NCBI RefSeq assembly: GCF_902167145.1
Contig: NW_023366937.1
Coordinates: 1-64,000 of the forward strand
Direction: 5' to 3'
Source of the DNA: Zea mays
Lineage: Eukaryota > Streptophyta > Magnoliopsida > Poales > Poaceae
DNA length: 64,000 bases
Part shown: piece after piece, positions 27,044 through 38,977 of the stretch
How the letters are laid out: each line of letters starts with the position of its first letter
How positions within the stretch are numbered: position 1 is the stretch's first letter
Position numbers and translations under genes: made by a program
The notes under the pieces: model-generated
Seen by the model: the letters and a program-made list of their open reading frames with translations, nothing else
The model's database searches: none
What the model was told of the DNA's origin: nothing

Positions 27044-29618
27044 CTACCTTGCCGGATTTGTTAGTTAAAACATAAGATGTATCAAAAGTTTTAAAGGAAA
27101 TGTTTTGATCATTTGATGCACTAGGAGTTTTCTTTCTAGACAACCTAGCACGGGTTGGTTGCCTAGAGCTAGATGTCTCACTCTTATACATAAAAGCATG
27201 GTTAGAACCAGAGTGAGACTTCCTAGAATGAATTTTTCTAATTTTGTCTTCGGGATAACCGGCAGGGTATAAAATGTAACCCTCGTTATCCTGAGGCATG
27301 GGAGCCTTGCCCTTAACAAAATTGGACAATCTTTTAGGAGGGGCATTAAGTTTGACATTGTCTCCCCTTTGGAAGCCAATGCCATCCTTGATGCCAGGGC
27401 GTCTCCCATTATAAAGCATGCTACGAGCAAATTTAAATTTCTCATTTTCTAGGTTGTGCTCGGCAATTTTAGCATCTAATTTAGCTATATGATCATTTTG
27501 TTGTTTAATTAAAATCATGTGATCATGAATAGCATCTACATCAATATCTCTACATCTAGTGCAAATAGTGACATGCTCAATGGTAGATGTAGAGGGTTTG
27601 CAAGAATTAAGTTCAACAATCTTAGCATGAAGTATATCATTCTTATCTCTAAGATCGGAAATTGTAATTTTGCAAACATCAAAATCTTTAGCCTTAGCAA
27701 GCAATTTTTTATTTTCATCTCTAAGGCTAGCAAGGGAAATGTTTAATTCATCAATCCTAGCAAGCAAATCATCATTATTATCTCTAGGATTGGGAATTGA
27801 AACATTGCAAACATGTGAATCAACCTTATTTAAACTAGCATTTTCATTCCTAAGGTTGTCAATCATCTCACGGCAAGTGCTTAGCTCACTAGATAATTTT
27901 TCACATTTTTCTACTTCTAGAGCATAAGCATTTTTAACCTTAACATGCTTCTTATTTTCTTTAATAAGGAAGTCCTCTTGGGTGTCCAAGAGATCATCCT
28001 TTTCATGAATGGCACTAATCAATTCATTAAGTTTTTCTTTTTGTTGCATGTTGAGGTTGGCAAAAAGAGAGCGCAAGTTATCCTCCTCATCACTAGCATT
28101 ATCATCACTAGAAGACTCATATTTAGTGAATGATTTGGATTTTACCTTCTTTTTGCCGTCCTTTGCCATGAGGCACTTGTGGCCGACGTTTGGGAAGAGA
28201 AGTCCCTTGGTGACGGCGATGTTGGCGGTGTCCTCGTCGTCGGAGGAGTCGCTTGAGCTTTCGTCGGAATCCCACTCCCGACAAACATGGGCATCTCCGC
28301 CCTTCTTCTTGTAGTACCTCTTCTTCTCCTTTCTTCTCCCTTTCTTGTCGTTGCCTCGGTCACTGTCACTTGATATAGTACATTTAGCAATAAAATGACC
28401 GGGCTTACCACATTTGTAGCAAACCTTCTTGGAGCGGGACTTGTAGTCTTTCCCCCTCCTCTGTTTGAGGATTTGGCGGAAGCTCTTGATGACTAGCGCC
28501 ATTTCTTCATTGTCAAGCTTGGAGGCGTCTATTGGTTGTCGATTTGGTGTAGACTCCTCCTTCTTTTCTTCCGTCGCTTTGAATGCGACGGGTTGAGCTT
28601 CGGATGTAGATGGATCATCAAGCTCGTTGATCTTCCTTGAGCCTTCGACCATGCACTCAAAACTTACAAAATGCCCGATAACTTCCTCGGGGGTCATTTT
28701 AGTATATCTACGATTACCATGAATTAATTGAACTTGAGTAGGGTTAAGGAAAATAAGAGATCTTAGAATAACCTTAACCACCTCGTGGTCATCCCACTTT
28801 ACGCTCCCGAGGTTGCGCACTTGGTTCACCAAGGTCTTGAGCCGGTTGTACATATGTTATGGCTCCTCCCCTTTGCGAAGCCGGAACCGACCGAGCTCCC
28901 CCTCGATCGTTTCCCGCTTGGTGATCTTGGTGAGCTCGTCTCCCTCGTGCGCGGTTTTGAGCACATCCCAAACCTCCTTGGCGCTCTTCAACCCTTGAAC
29001 TTTGTTATACTCCTCTCTACTCAAAGAGGCGAGGAGTATTGTTGTCGCTTGAGAGTTGAAGTGCTCGATTTGGGCCACCTCATCCTCGTCATAGTCTTTA
29101 TCCCCTACTGACGGTACCTGTGCACCAAACTCAACAACATCCCATATACTTTTGTGGAGTGAGGTTAGATGAAATCTCATTAAATCACTCCACCTAGCAT
29201 AATCTTCACCATCAAAAGTTGGTGGTTTGCCTAATGGGACGGAAAGTAGAGGTGCATGTTTAGAAATGCGAGAATAGTGTAGGGGGGTCTTACTAAACTT
29301 CTTACGCTCTTGGCGTTTAGAAGTTACGGAGGGCGCATCGGAGTCGGAGGTTGATGTTGATGAAGTGTCGGTCTCGTAGTAGACCACTTTCCTCATCCTC
29401 TTTTGATTGTCCCCGCTTCGATGCGGCTTGTGGGAAGAAGATTTTTCCTTCTTCTCTTTGTGGTGAGAAGAAGATTTCTTCTCCTTCCCTTTGTTGGAGG
29501 AGCTCTTCTTCTTCTCCCTCCTTTTGGTGCGGGACTCTTCCGATGAAGTGCTCCCGTGGCTTGTAGTGGGCTTTTCGCCGGTCTCCATCTCCTTCTTGGC
29601 GTGATCTCCCGACATCAC
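26925..29618 (-). pseudogene. gag: Sirevirus gag, copy 1 (one nonsense codon)
   Basis: Gag of 897 codons, the same length as the intact copy at 60127-62820. Codon 254 is TAA (28857-28859) where the intact copy has CAA, leaving an N-terminal 253-residue frame and an open remainder. Visible parts are a Ser/Lys-rich N terminus, a copia gag-like domain (about residues 135-320), the zinc knuckle YKCGKPGHFIAKC (CX2CX4HX4C, about residues 400-413), an acidic Ser-rich stretch, and a long coiled-coil-like region (about 525-760). The change is C-to-T on the coding strand, consistent with deamination of methylated cytosine. Confidence 0.9.
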
Positions 29619-29649
29619 TTCGAGCGGTTAGGCTCTAATGAAGCACCGA

Positions 29650-29662
29650 GCTTTGATACCAA
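29650..29662 (-). other. Primer-binding site, Sirevirus copy 1
   Basis: TTGGTATCAAAGC on the minus strand, one base after the 5' LTR. It resembles the TGGTATCAGAGC site of many plant copia elements, which pairs with initiator methionine tRNA to prime minus-strand synthesis. Confidence 0.8.
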
Positions 29663-29663
29663 T

Positions 29664-30904
29664 TGAAAGTCGCCTAGAGGGGGGGGTGAATAGGGCGAAA
29701 CTGAAATTTACAAATATAAACACAACTACAAGCCGGGTTAGCGTTAGTAATAAAGAAACGAGTCCGCGAGAGAGGGTGGAAAACAAATCGCAAGCAAATG
29801 AAGAGTGTGACACGCGGATTTGTTTTACCGAGGTTCGGTTCTTGCAAACCTACTCCCCGTTGAGGAGGCCACAAAGGCCGGGTCTCTTTCAACCCTTCCC
29901 TCTCTCAAATGATCCCACGGATCGAGTGAGCTTTCTCTTCTCAATCACTTGGAACACAAAGTTCCCACAAGGGCCACCACACAATTGGTGCCTCTTGTCT
30001 CGATTACAAGTGAGTGCTTGATCGTAATGAAAGAATCAAGAAAGCACGATTGCAAAAAGGCCAAGCGACAAGAGCGACGAATAACACACGGATCACTTTC
30101 TCTCTCAAGTCACTAATCACTAATGATCTCTTTTCTCAATTGTGAAACTTGGAGAGATGGAGGCTTTGAATGTGTCTTGGAATGGAATGCTAGCTCTTGT
30201 ATTGAATGTTGAAGGTTGGAATGCTTGGATGAAGTGAATGGAGGTGGTTGGGGTTGTATTTATAGCCACCAACCACTTCCTAGCCGTTGCTCCATTCTGC
30301 TGAGCGCGGACGGTCCGCGTGCCAGGTCCGGACGGTCCGCCCCAGTAGATCAACGGCTGAAAATGCAACGGTCAGCAGTAACGGCTATATCAACGGCTAT
30401 ATTGCATTTAATGCGTTGTCAGATGTCAGACAGACCCAGTCGCGGACGGTCCACGATCCTGGCCCGGACGGTCCGCGAACCCGCTATAATTCATTTCTCC
30501 GAACCCGTCACCTTCGGGTTTTCGGTTTCTCACCTACCGGACGGTCCGCGCCAGAGGCCGGACGGTCCGCGCAAGGGCTCGGACGGTCTTTGCTTTTCCT
30601 CCGGACAGTCCATAGTGTAGACTTCGATTTTTGCATTGGTTCTGGCCGAGTGACATCCTTGTGTCGCGGACGGTCCACCGCAAGGGCCCGGACAGTCCGC
30701 GCTTGGCCTGTTTTTCCAAAAAGCTTCTCCTGTTCGGAATAATCTACGGTATTTCGGACAGTCGATTTAGTATGGTTATAGATGAACCTTTGGCACCTGT
30801 AGAACATATAATCTAGAGCAAAACTAGTCAGTCCAATTGTTTGTGTTGGGCAATTCAACCACCAAAATTATATAGGAACTAGGTGTAAGCCTAATTCCCT
30901 TTCA
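29664..30904 (-). repeat. Sirevirus LTR 2 (shared middle LTR)
   Basis: A 1,241-bp LTR that serves as 5' LTR of copy 1 and 3' LTR of copy 2. It is followed directly by the polypurine side of copy 2 and preceded directly by the primer-binding side of copy 1, with no target duplication or satellite at either edge. Private differences include eight Gs near 29678, TCAAATGATCCC, CTTGTCTCGATT, GGTCCACGATCC, a missing T in CGGGTTTTCGG, GGTCCACCGCAA and CCTGTTCGG. The putative TATA box lies at 30257-30264. Confidence 0.92.
30257..30264 (-). promoter_or_regulatory. Putative TATA box of LTR 2
   Basis: TATAAATA on the minus strand in the conserved LTR setting. As 5' LTR of copy 1 this would drive copy 1 gag. 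Motif-based only. Confidence 0.55.
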
Positions 30905-31736
30905 ATCTCCCCCTTTTTGGTGATTGATGCCAACACAAACCAAAGCAAATGTAGAAGTGCATAATTGAACTAGTTTGCATAATGTAAGTGCAAAGGTTGC
31001 TTGGAATTGAGCCAATATAAATGCTTACAAGATATGCATGGATTGTTTCTTCATTTTTAACATTTTGGACCACGCTTGCACCACATCTTTTGTTTTTTCA
31101 AAATCTTTTGTAAATCTTTTCAAAGTTCTTTTGCAAATAGTCAAAGGCAAATGAATAAGATTTTGAGAAGCATTTTCAAGATTTGAAATTTTCTCCCCCT
31201 GTTTCAAATGCTTTTCCTTTGACTAAACAAAACTCCCCCTAAATGAGATTCTCCTCTTAGTGTTCAAGAGGGTTTTGATGTATCATTTTGAAATACTACT
31301 TTCTCCCCCTTTTGAACACAATAGGATACCAATTGAAAATATTCAACACTTAAGTTAAGTTTTTGAAATTGGTGGTGGTGCGGTCCTTTTGCTTTGGGCT
31401 CTTACTTTCTCCCCCTTTGGCATGAATCGCCAAAAACGGAATCATTAGAGCCCTCGAAGTGCTTTCTTCCACTTTGGTCATAAATAAATGAGTTAAGATT
31501 ATACCAAAGACGAAGTCCTTTTGCTTGGTGCTCAAGTTTTCTCCCCCTTGAACGGAGAGTTGCTTGGAGCGACGGCGAAGGATGAGTTACGTAGTGGAAG
31601 CCTTTGTCTTCGCCGAAGACTCCAATTCCCTTTCAATACACCTATGACTTGGTTTGAAATAGACTTGAAAACACATTAGTCATAGCATATGAAAGAGACA
31701 TGATCAAAGGTATATAAAATGAGCTATATGTGCAAG
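30905..31736 (-). other. Polypurine-tract region of Sirevirus copy 2
   Basis: An 832-bp non-coding region with the same series of GGGGGAG-type tracts as copy 1. One tract near 31470 is altered (CTTCCACTTTGG where copy 1 has CTTCCCCTTTGG). No ORF of interest. Confidence 0.72.
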
Positions 31737-34700
31737 CTAGCAAAAGAAATTGCGCGAATCAAGAATATTGAGCTCATGCCTAAGTTTGTTAAAAGATTGT
31801 TCATCAAGAGGCTTGGTAAAGATATCGGCTAATTGATCTTTAGTATTAATGTAAGAAATCTCGATATCTCCCTTTTGTTGGTGATCCCTCAAAAAGTGAT
31901 ACCGAATGGCTATGTGTTTAGTGCGGCTATGCTCGACGAGATTGTCGGCCATTTTAATTGCACTCTCATTATCACATAGCAAAGGAACTTTGGTTAATTT
32001 GTAACCGTAGTCCCGCAGGGTTTGCCTCATCCAAAGCAATTGCGCGCAACAATGGCCTGCGGCAATATACTCGGCTTCGGCGGTGGAAAGAGCGACCGAA
32101 TTTTGCTTCTTTGAAGCCCAAGACACCAAGGATCTTCTCAAGAACTGGCAAGTCCCCGATGTGCTCTTCCTATTGATTTTACACCCCGCCCAATCGGCAT
32201 CCGAATAACCAATCAAATCAAATGTGGATCCCCAAGGATACCAAAGCCCAAACTTAGGAGTATAAGCCAAATATCTCAAGATTCGTTTTACGGCCGTAAG
32301 GTGAGCTTCCTTAGGGTCGGCTTGGAATCTTGCACACATGCATACGGAAAGCATAATATCCGGTCGAGATGCACATAAATAGAGTAAAGAACCTATCATC
32401 GACCGGTATACCTTTTGATCCACGAACTTACCTCCCGTGTCGAGGTCGAGATGCCCATTAGTTCCCATGGGTGTCTTGATGGGTTTGGCATCCTTCATCC
32501 CAAACTTGGTTAGAATGTCTTGAGTGTACTTCGTTTGGCTGATGAAGGTGCCCTCTTGGAGTTGTTTGACTTGGAATCCTAGAAAATACTTCAACTCCCC
32601 CATCATAGACATCTCGAACTTCTGTGTCATGATCCTACTAAACTCTTCACATGTAGACTCATTAGTAGACCCAAATATAATATCATCAACATAAATTTGG
32701 CATACAAACAAGTCATTTTCAAGAGTTTTAGTAAAGAGTGTGGGATCGGCCTTTCCGACTTTGAAGCCATTTGCAATAAGGAAATCTCTAAGGCATTCAT
32801 ACCATGCTCTTGGGGCTTGCTTGAGCCCATAAAGCGCCTTAGAGAGCTTATAGACATGGTTAGGATACTCACTGTCTTCAAAGCCGGGAGGTTGCTCAAC
32901 ATAGACCTCTTCCTTGATTGGTCCATTGAGGAAGGCACTTTTCACGTCCATTTGATAAAGCTTAAAGCCATGGTAAGTAGCATAGGCCAATAATATTCGA
33001 ATTGACTCAAGCCTAGCTACGGGTGCATAGGTTTCACCGAAATCCAAACCTTCGACTTGGGAGTATCCCTTGGCCACAAGTCGAGCTTTGTTCCTCGTCA
33101 CCACACCATGCTCATCTTGCTTGTTGCGGAAGACCCATTTGGTTCCTACAACATTTTGGTTAGGACGTGGAACTAAATGCCATACCTCATTCCTAGTGAA
33201 GTTGTTGAGTTCCTCTTGCATTGCCACCACCCAATCCGAATCTTGAAGTGCTTCCTCTACCCTATGTGTCTCAATAGAGGAAACAAACGAGTAATGTTCG
33301 CAAAAGTGTGCAACACGAGATCTAGTGGTTACCCCCTTATGAATGTCGCCGAGGATGGTGTCGACGGGGTGATCTCGTTGGATTGCTTGGTGGACTCTTG
33401 GGTGTGGCGGCCTTTGCTCTTCATCCTCCTTGTCTTCCTCATTTGCATCTCCCCCTTGATCATTGCCATCATCTTGAGGTGGCTCATTTGCTTGATCTTC
33501 TACTTCATCAACTTGAGCTTCATCCTCATTTTGAGTTGGTGGAGATGCTTGCGTGGAGGAGGATGGTTGATCTTGTGTGTTTGGAGGCTCTTTGGATTCC
33601 TTAGGACACACATCCCCGATGGACATGTTCCTTAACGCGATGCACGGAGCCTCGTCATCACCTATCTCATCAAGATCAACATGCTCTACTTGGGAGCCGT
33701 TAGTTTCATCAAACACAACGTCACATGAGACTTCAACTAGTCCGGTGGACTTGTTAAAGACCCTATATGCCCTTGTGTTTGAGTCATAACCAAGTAAAAA
33801 TCCTTCTACAGTCTTAGGAGCAAATTTAGATTTTCTACCTCTTTTAACTAGAATAAAGCATTTGCTACCAAAGACTCTAAAATATGAAATGTTGGGCTTT
33901 TTACCGGTTAGGAGTTCATACGATGTCTTCTTGAGGATTCGGTGAAGATATAACCGGTTGATGGTGTAGCAAGCGGTGTTGACCGCCTCGGCCCAAAACC
34001 GATCCGAAGTCTTGTACTCATCAAGCATGGTCCTTGCCATGTCCAATAGAGTTCTATTCTTCCTCTCCACTACACCATTTTGTTGAGGTGTGTAGGGAGA
34101 AGAGAACTCATGCTTGATTCCCTCCTCCTCAAGGAAGCCTTCGATTTGAGAGTTCTTGAACTTCGTCCCGTTGTCGCTTCTAATTTTCTTGATCCTTAAG
34201 CCGAACTCATTTTGAGCCCGTCTCAAGAATCCCTTTAAGGTTTCTTGGGTTTGAGATTTTTCCTGTAAAAAGAATACCCAAGTGAAGCGAGAATAATCAT
34301 CCACAATAACTAGACAGTACTTACTCCAGCCGATGCTTATGTAGGCTATTGGGCCGAATAGATCCATGTGCAGGAGCTCCAGTGGCCTGTCGGTCGTCAT
34401 TATGTTCTTATGCGGATGATGAGAGCCAACTTGCTTTCCTGCTTGGCATGCGCTACAAATCCTGTCTTTCTCAAAATGAACATTTGTTAGTCCTAAAATG
34501 TGTTCTCCCTTTAGAAGCTTATGAAGATTCTTCATCCCAACATGAGCTAGTCGGCGGTGCCAGAGCCAACCCATGTTAGTCTTAGCAATTAAGCAAGTGT
34601 CGAGTTCAGCTCTATCAAAATCTACCAAGTATAGCTGACCCTCTAACACTCCCTTAAATGCTATTGAATCATTACTTCTTCTAAAGACAGTGACACCTAT

Positions 34701-35111
34701 ATCAGTGAATAGACAGTTGTAGCCCATTTGACATAATTGGGAAACAGAAAGCAAGTTGTAATCTAAGGAATCAACAAGAAAAACATTGGAAATGGAATGG
34801 TCCGGAGATATAGCAATTTTACCCAAACCTTTGACCAAACCTTGATTTCCATCCCCGAATGTGATAGCTCGTTGGGGATCTTGGTTTTTCTCATAGGAGG
34901 AGAACATTTTCTTCTCCCCTGTCATGTGGTTCGTGCACCCGCTGTCGAGTATCCAACTTGAGCCCCCGGATGCATAAACGTACAAAACAAGTTTAGTTCT
35001 TGACTTTAGGTACCCAAATGGTTTTGGGTCCTTTGGCATTAGACACAAGAACTTTGGGTACCCAAACACAAGTCTTTGACCCCTTGTGCTTGCCCCCAAC
35101 ATATTTGGCAA
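31737..35111 (-). CDS. pol: Sirevirus pol, copy 2 (open throughout)
   Basis: An uninterrupted frame of 1,124 codons encoding the copia polyprotein. Counting from the TTG at 35111: protease active site DSG at about 56-58; integrase zinc finger H185, H190, C219, C222; integrase catalytic D250, D313 and E349, the last two 35 residues apart; reverse transcriptase about 655-900 with D722 in [10 protein letters not shown] and YVDD at 807-810; RNase H about 965-1100, starting at GYSDADWAG. An acidic linker (about 500-570) separates integrase from reverse transcriptase. Differences from copy 1 include SDNGTKF (copy 1 SDNGTEF) beside the second catalytic Asp and ISIGWSKY (copy 1 ISIGGSKY); their effect is unknown. 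The start is arbitrary because pol overlaps gag in another frame. Confidence 0.9.
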   Translation of the reverse strand: MPNMLGASTRGQRLVFGYPKFLCLMPKDPKPFGYLKSRTKLVLYVYASGGSSWILDSGCTNHMTGEKKMFSSYEKNQDPQRAITFGDGNQGLVKGLGKIAISPDHSISNVFLVDSLDYNLLSVSQLCQMGYNCLFTDIGVTVFRRSNDSIAFKGVLEGQLYLVDFDRAELDTCLIAKTNMGWLWHRRLAHVGMKNLHKLLKGEHILGLTNVHFEKDRICSACQAGKQVGSHHPHKNIMTTDRPLELLHMDLFGPIAYISIGWSKYCLVIVDDYSRFTWVFFLQEKSQTQETLKGFLRRAQNEFGLRIKKIRSDNGTKFKNSQIEGFLEEEGIKHEFSSPYTPQQNGVVERKNRTLLDMARTMLDEYKTSDRFWAEAVNTACYTINRLYLHRILKKTSYELLTGKKPNISYFRVFGSKCFILVKRGRKSKFAPKTVEGFLLGYDSNTRAYRVFNKSTGLVEVSCDVVFDETNGSQVEHVDLDEIGDDEAPCIALRNMSIGDVCPKESKEPPNTQDQPSSSTQASPPTQNEDEAQVDEVEDQANEPPQDDGNDQGGDANEEDKEDEEQRPPHPRVHQAIQRDHPVDTILGDIHKGVTTRSRVAHFCEHYSFVSSIETHRVEEALQDSDWVVAMQEELNNFTRNEVWHLVPRPNQNVVGTKWVFRNKQDEHGVVTRNKARLVAKGYSQVEGLDFGETYAPVARLESIRILLAYATYHGFKLYQMDVKSAFLNGPIKEEVYVEQPPGFEDSEYPNHVYKLSKALYGLKQAPRAWYECLRDFLIANGFKVGKADPTLFTKTLENDLFVCQIYVDDIIFGSTNESTCEEFSRIMTQKFEMSMMGELKYFLGFQVKQLQEGTFISQTKYTQDILTKFGMKDAKPIKTPMGTNGHLDLDTGGKFVDQKVYRSMIGSLLYLCASRPDIMLSVCMCARFQADPKEAHLTAVKRILRYLAYTPKFGLWYPWGSTFDLIGYSDADWAGCKINRKSTSGTCQFLRRSLVSWASKKQNSVALSTAEAEYIAAGHCCAQLLWMRQTLRDYGYKLTKVPLLCDNESAIKMADNLVEHSRTKHIAIRYHFLRDHQQKGDIEISYINTKDQLADIFTKPLDEQSFNKLRHELNILDSRNFFC

Positions 35112-37686
35112 CTACCTTGCCGGATTTGTTAGTTAAAACATAAGATGCATCAAAAGTTTTAAAGGAAATGTTTTGATCATTTGATGCACTAGGAGTTTTC
35201 TTTCTAGACAACCTAGCACGGGTTGGTTGCCTAGAGCTAGATGTCTCACTCTTATACATAAAAGCATGGTTAGAACCAGAGTGGGACTTCCTAGAATGAA
35301 TTTTTCTAATTTTGTCCTCGGGATAACCGGCAGGGTATAAAATGTAACCCTCGTTATCCTGAGGCATGGGAGCCTTGCCCTTAACAAAATTGGACAATCT
35401 TTTAGGAGGGGCATTAAGTTTGACATTGTCTCCCCTTTGGAAGCCAATGCCATCCTTGATGCCAGGGCGTCTCCCATTATAAAGCATGCTACGAGCAAAT
35501 TTAAATTTCTCATTTTCTAGGTTGTGCTCGGCAATTTTAGCATCTAATTTTGCTATATGATCATTTTGTTGTTTAATTAAAATCATGTGATCATGAATAG
35601 CATCTACATCAATATCTCTACATCTAGTGCAAATAGTGACATGCTCAATGGTAGATGTAGAGGGTTTGCAAGAATTAAGTTCAACAATCTTAGCACGAAG
35701 TATATCATTCTTATCTCTAAGATCGGAAATTGTAATTTTGCAAACATCAAAATCTTTAGCCTTAGCAAGCAATTTTTTATTTTCATCTCTAAGGCTAGCA
35801 AGGGAAATGTTTAATTCATCAATCCTAGCAAGCAAATCATCATTATTATCTCTAGGATTGGGAATTGAAACATTGCAAACATGTGAATCAACCTTATTTA
35901 AACTAGCATTTTCATTCCTAAGGTTGTCAATCATCTCACGGCAAGTGCTTAGCTCACTAGATAATTTTTCACATTTTTCTACTTCTAGAGCATAAGCATT
36001 TTTAACCTTAACATGCTTCTTATTTTCTTTAATAAGGAAGTCCTCTTGGGTGTCCAAGAGATCATCCTTTTCATGAATGGCACTAATCAATTCATTAAGT
36101 TTTTCTTTTTGTTACATGTTGAGGTTGGCAAAAAGAGAGCGCAAGTTATCCTCCTCATCACTAGCATTATCATCACTAGAAGACTCATATTTAGTGAATG
36201 ATTTGGATTTTACCTTCTTTTTGCCGTCCTTTGCCATGAGGCACTTGTGGCCGACGTTTGGGAAGAGAAGTCCCTTGGTGATGGCGATGTTGGCGGCGTC
36301 CTCGTCGTCGGAGGAGTCGCTTGAGCTTTCGTCGGAATCCCACTCCCGACAAACATGGGCATCTCCGCCCTTCTTCTTGTAGTACCTCTTCTTCTCCTTT
36401 CTTCTCCCTTTCTTGTCGTTGCCTCGGTCACTGTCACTTGATATAGTACATTTAGCAATAAAATGACCGGGCTTACCACATTTGTAGCAAACCTTCTTGG
36501 AGCGGGACTTGTAGTCTTTCCCCCTCCTCTGTTTGAGGATTTGGCGGAAGCTCTTGATGACTAGCGCCATTTCTTCATTGTCAAGCTTGGAGGCGTCTAT
36601 TGGTTGTCGATTTGGTGTAGACTCCTCCTTCTTTTCTTCCGTCGCTTTGAATGCGACGGGTTGAGCTTCGGATGTAGATGGATCATCAAGCTCGTTGACC
36701 TTCCTTGAGCCTTCGACCATGCACTCAAAACTTACAAAATGCCCGATAACTTCTTCGGGGGTCATTTTAGTATATCTACGATTACCATGAATTAATTGAA
36801 CTTGAGTAGGGTTAAGGAAAATAAGAGATCTTAGAATAACCTTAACCACCTCGTGGTCATCCCACTTTACGCTCCCGAGGTTGCGCACTTGGTTCACCAA
36901 GGTCTTGAGCCGGTTGTACATATGTTGTGGCTCCTCCCCTTTGCGAAGCCGGAACCGACCGAGCTCCCCCTCGATCGTTTCCCGCTTGGTGATCTTGGTG
37001 AGCTCGTCTCCCTCGTGCGTGGTTTTGAGCACATCCCAAACCTCCTTGGCGCTCTTCAACCCTTGAACTTTGTTATACTCCTCTCTACTCAAAGAGGCGA
37101 GGAGTATTGTTGTCGCTTGAGAGTTGAAGTGCTCGATTTGGGCCACCTCATCCTCGTCATAGTCTTTATCCCCTACTGACGGTACCTATGCACCAAACTC
37201 AACAACATCCCATATACTTTTGTGGAGTGAGGTTAGATGAAATCTCATTAAATCACTCCACCTAGCATAATCTTCACCATCAAAAGTTGGTGGTTTGCCT
37301 AATGGGACGGAAAGTAGAGGTGCATGTTTAGAAATGCGAGAATAGTGTAGGGGGGTCTTACTAAACTTCTTACGCTCTTGGCGTTTAGAAGTTACGGAGG
37401 GCGCATCGGAGTCGGAGGTTGATGTTGATGAAGTGTCGGTCTCGTAGTAGACCACTTTCCTCATCCTCTTTTGCTTGTCCCCGCTTCGATGCGGCTTGTG
37501 GGAAGAAGATTTTTCCTTCTTCTCTTTGTGGTGAGAAGAAGATTTCTTCTCCTTCCCTTTGTTGGAGGAGCTCTTCTTCTTCTCCCTCCTTTTGGTGCGG
37601 GACTCTTCCGATGAAGTGCTCCCGTGGCTTGTAGTGGGCTTTTCGCCGGTCTCCATCTCCTTTTTGGCGTGATCTCCCGACATCAC
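34993..37686 (-). pseudogene. gag: Sirevirus gag, copy 2 (two nonsense codons)
   Basis: The same 898-codon layout as the intact gag at 60127, but with TAG at codon 167 (37186-37188, CAG elsewhere) and TAA at codon 525 (36112-36114, CAA elsewhere). The zinc knuckle CYKCGKPGHFIAKC and the C-terminal coiled-coil-like region remain readable. Both lesions are C-to-T on the coding strand. This copy has an open pol but a broken gag, so it could move only if Gag were supplied by another element. Confidence 0.9.
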
Positions 37687-37717
37687 TTCGAGCGGTTAGG
37701 CTCTAATGAAGCACCGA

Positions 37718-37730
37718 GCTTTGATACCAA
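37718..37730 (-). other. Primer-binding site, Sirevirus copy 2
   Basis: TTGGTATCAAAGC on the minus strand, one base after LTR 3, identical to the copy 1 site. Confidence 0.8.
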
Positions 37731-37731
37731 T

Positions 37732-38972
37732 TGAAAGTCGCCTAGAGGGGGGGTGAATAGGGCGAAACTGAAATTTACAAATATAAACACAACTACAAGC
37801 CGGGTTAGCGTTAGTAATAAAGAAACGAGTCTGCGAGAGAGGGTGGAAAACAAATCGCAAGCAAATGAAGAGTGTGACACGCGGATTTGTTTTACCGAGG
37901 TTCGGTTCTTGCAAACCTACTCCCCGTTGAGGAGGCCAAAAAGGCCGGGTCTCTTTCAACCCTTCCCTCTCTCAAACGATCCCACGGATCGAGTGAGCTT
38001 TCTCTTCTCAATCACTTGGAACACAAAGTTCCCACAAGGGCCACCACACAATTGGTGCCTCTTGCCTCGATTACAAGTGAGTGCTTGATCGTAATGAAAG
38101 AATCAAGAAAGCACGATTGCAAAAAGGCCAAGCGACAAGAGCGACGAATAACACACGGATCACTTTCTCTCTCAAGTCACTAATCACTAATGATCTCTTT
38201 TCTCAATTGTGAAACTTGGAGAGATGGAGGCTTTGAATGTGTCTTGGAATGGAATGCTAGCTCTTGTATTGAATGTTGAAGGTTGGAATGCTTGGATGAA
38301 GTGAATGGAGGTGGTTGGGGTTGTATTTATAGCCACCAACCACTTCCTAGCCGTTGCTCCATTCTGCTGAGCGCGGACGGTCCGCGTGCCAGGTCCGGAC
38401 GGTCCGCCCCAGTAGATCAACGGCTGAAAATGCAACGGTCAGCAGTAACGGCTATATCAACGGCTATATTGCATTTAATGCGTTGTCAGATGTCAGACAG
38501 ACCCAGTCGCGGACGGTCCGCGATCCTGGCCCGGACGGTCCGCAAACCCGCTATAATTCATTTCTCCGAACCCGTCACCTTCGGGTTTTTCGGTTTCTCA
38601 CCTACCGGACGGTCCGTGCCAGAGGCCGGACGGTCCGCGCAAGGGCTCGGATGGTCTTTGCTTTTCCTCCGGACAGTCCATAGTGTAGACTTCGATTTTT
38701 GCATTGGTTCTGGCCGAGTGACATCCTTGTGTCGCGGACGGTCCGCCGCAAGGGCCCGGACAGTCCGCGCTTTGCCTGTTTTTCCAAAAAGCTTCTCCTG
38801 TCCGGAATAATCTACGGTATTTCGGACAGTCGATTTAGTATGGTTATAGATGAACCTTTGGCACCTGTAGAACATATAATCTAGAGCAAAACTAGTCAGT
38901 CCAATTGTTTGTGTTGGGCAATTCAACCACCAAAATTATATAGGAACTAGGTGTAAGCCTAATTCGCTTTCA
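37732..38972 (-). repeat. Sirevirus LTR 3 (5' LTR of copy 2)
   Basis: A 1,241-bp outer LTR. Private differences include GAGTCTGCGAG, GGCCAAAAAGG, GGTCCGCAAACC, GGTCCGTGCCAG, CTCGGATGGTC, GCGCTTTGCC, and a changed terminal AATTCGCTTTCA (others AATTCCCTTTCA). It is directly followed by the second ACCAT. Confidence 0.92.
38324..38331 (-). promoter_or_regulatory. Putative TATA box of LTR 3
   Basis: TATAAATA on the minus strand in the conserved LTR setting; the presumed promoter of copy 2. Motif-based only. Confidence 0.55.
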
Positions 38973-38977
38973 ACCAT
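38973..38977. repeat. Target-site duplication ACCAT, right copy
   Basis: Matches 21621-21625 exactly and closes the tandem Sirevirus insertion. Confidence 0.93.

Larger units (their letters stand above)
21626..38972 (-). mobile_element. Tandem Sirevirus (Ty1/copia), LTR-int-LTR-int-LTR
   Basis: A 17,347-bp minus-strand insertion made of three 1,241-bp LTRs (21626-22866, 29664-30904, 37732-38972) and two internal regions (22867-29663, 6,797 bp; 30905-37731, 6,827 bp). The middle LTR is shared. The family is assigned to maize Sireviruses (Opie/Ji/Giepum group) from LTR ends TGAAAGGGAATTAGGC and CTAGGCGACTTTCA, the primer-binding site TTGGTATCAAAGC, copia domain order (protease, integrase, reverse transcriptase, RNase H) and repeated polypurine tracts upstream of the 3' LTR. 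No envelope-like ORF is present. One ACCAT duplication flanks the whole block. The internal regions differ in length by exactly the 30-bp deletion in copy 1 pol. Which named family it belongs to is not settled here. Confidence 0.9.
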
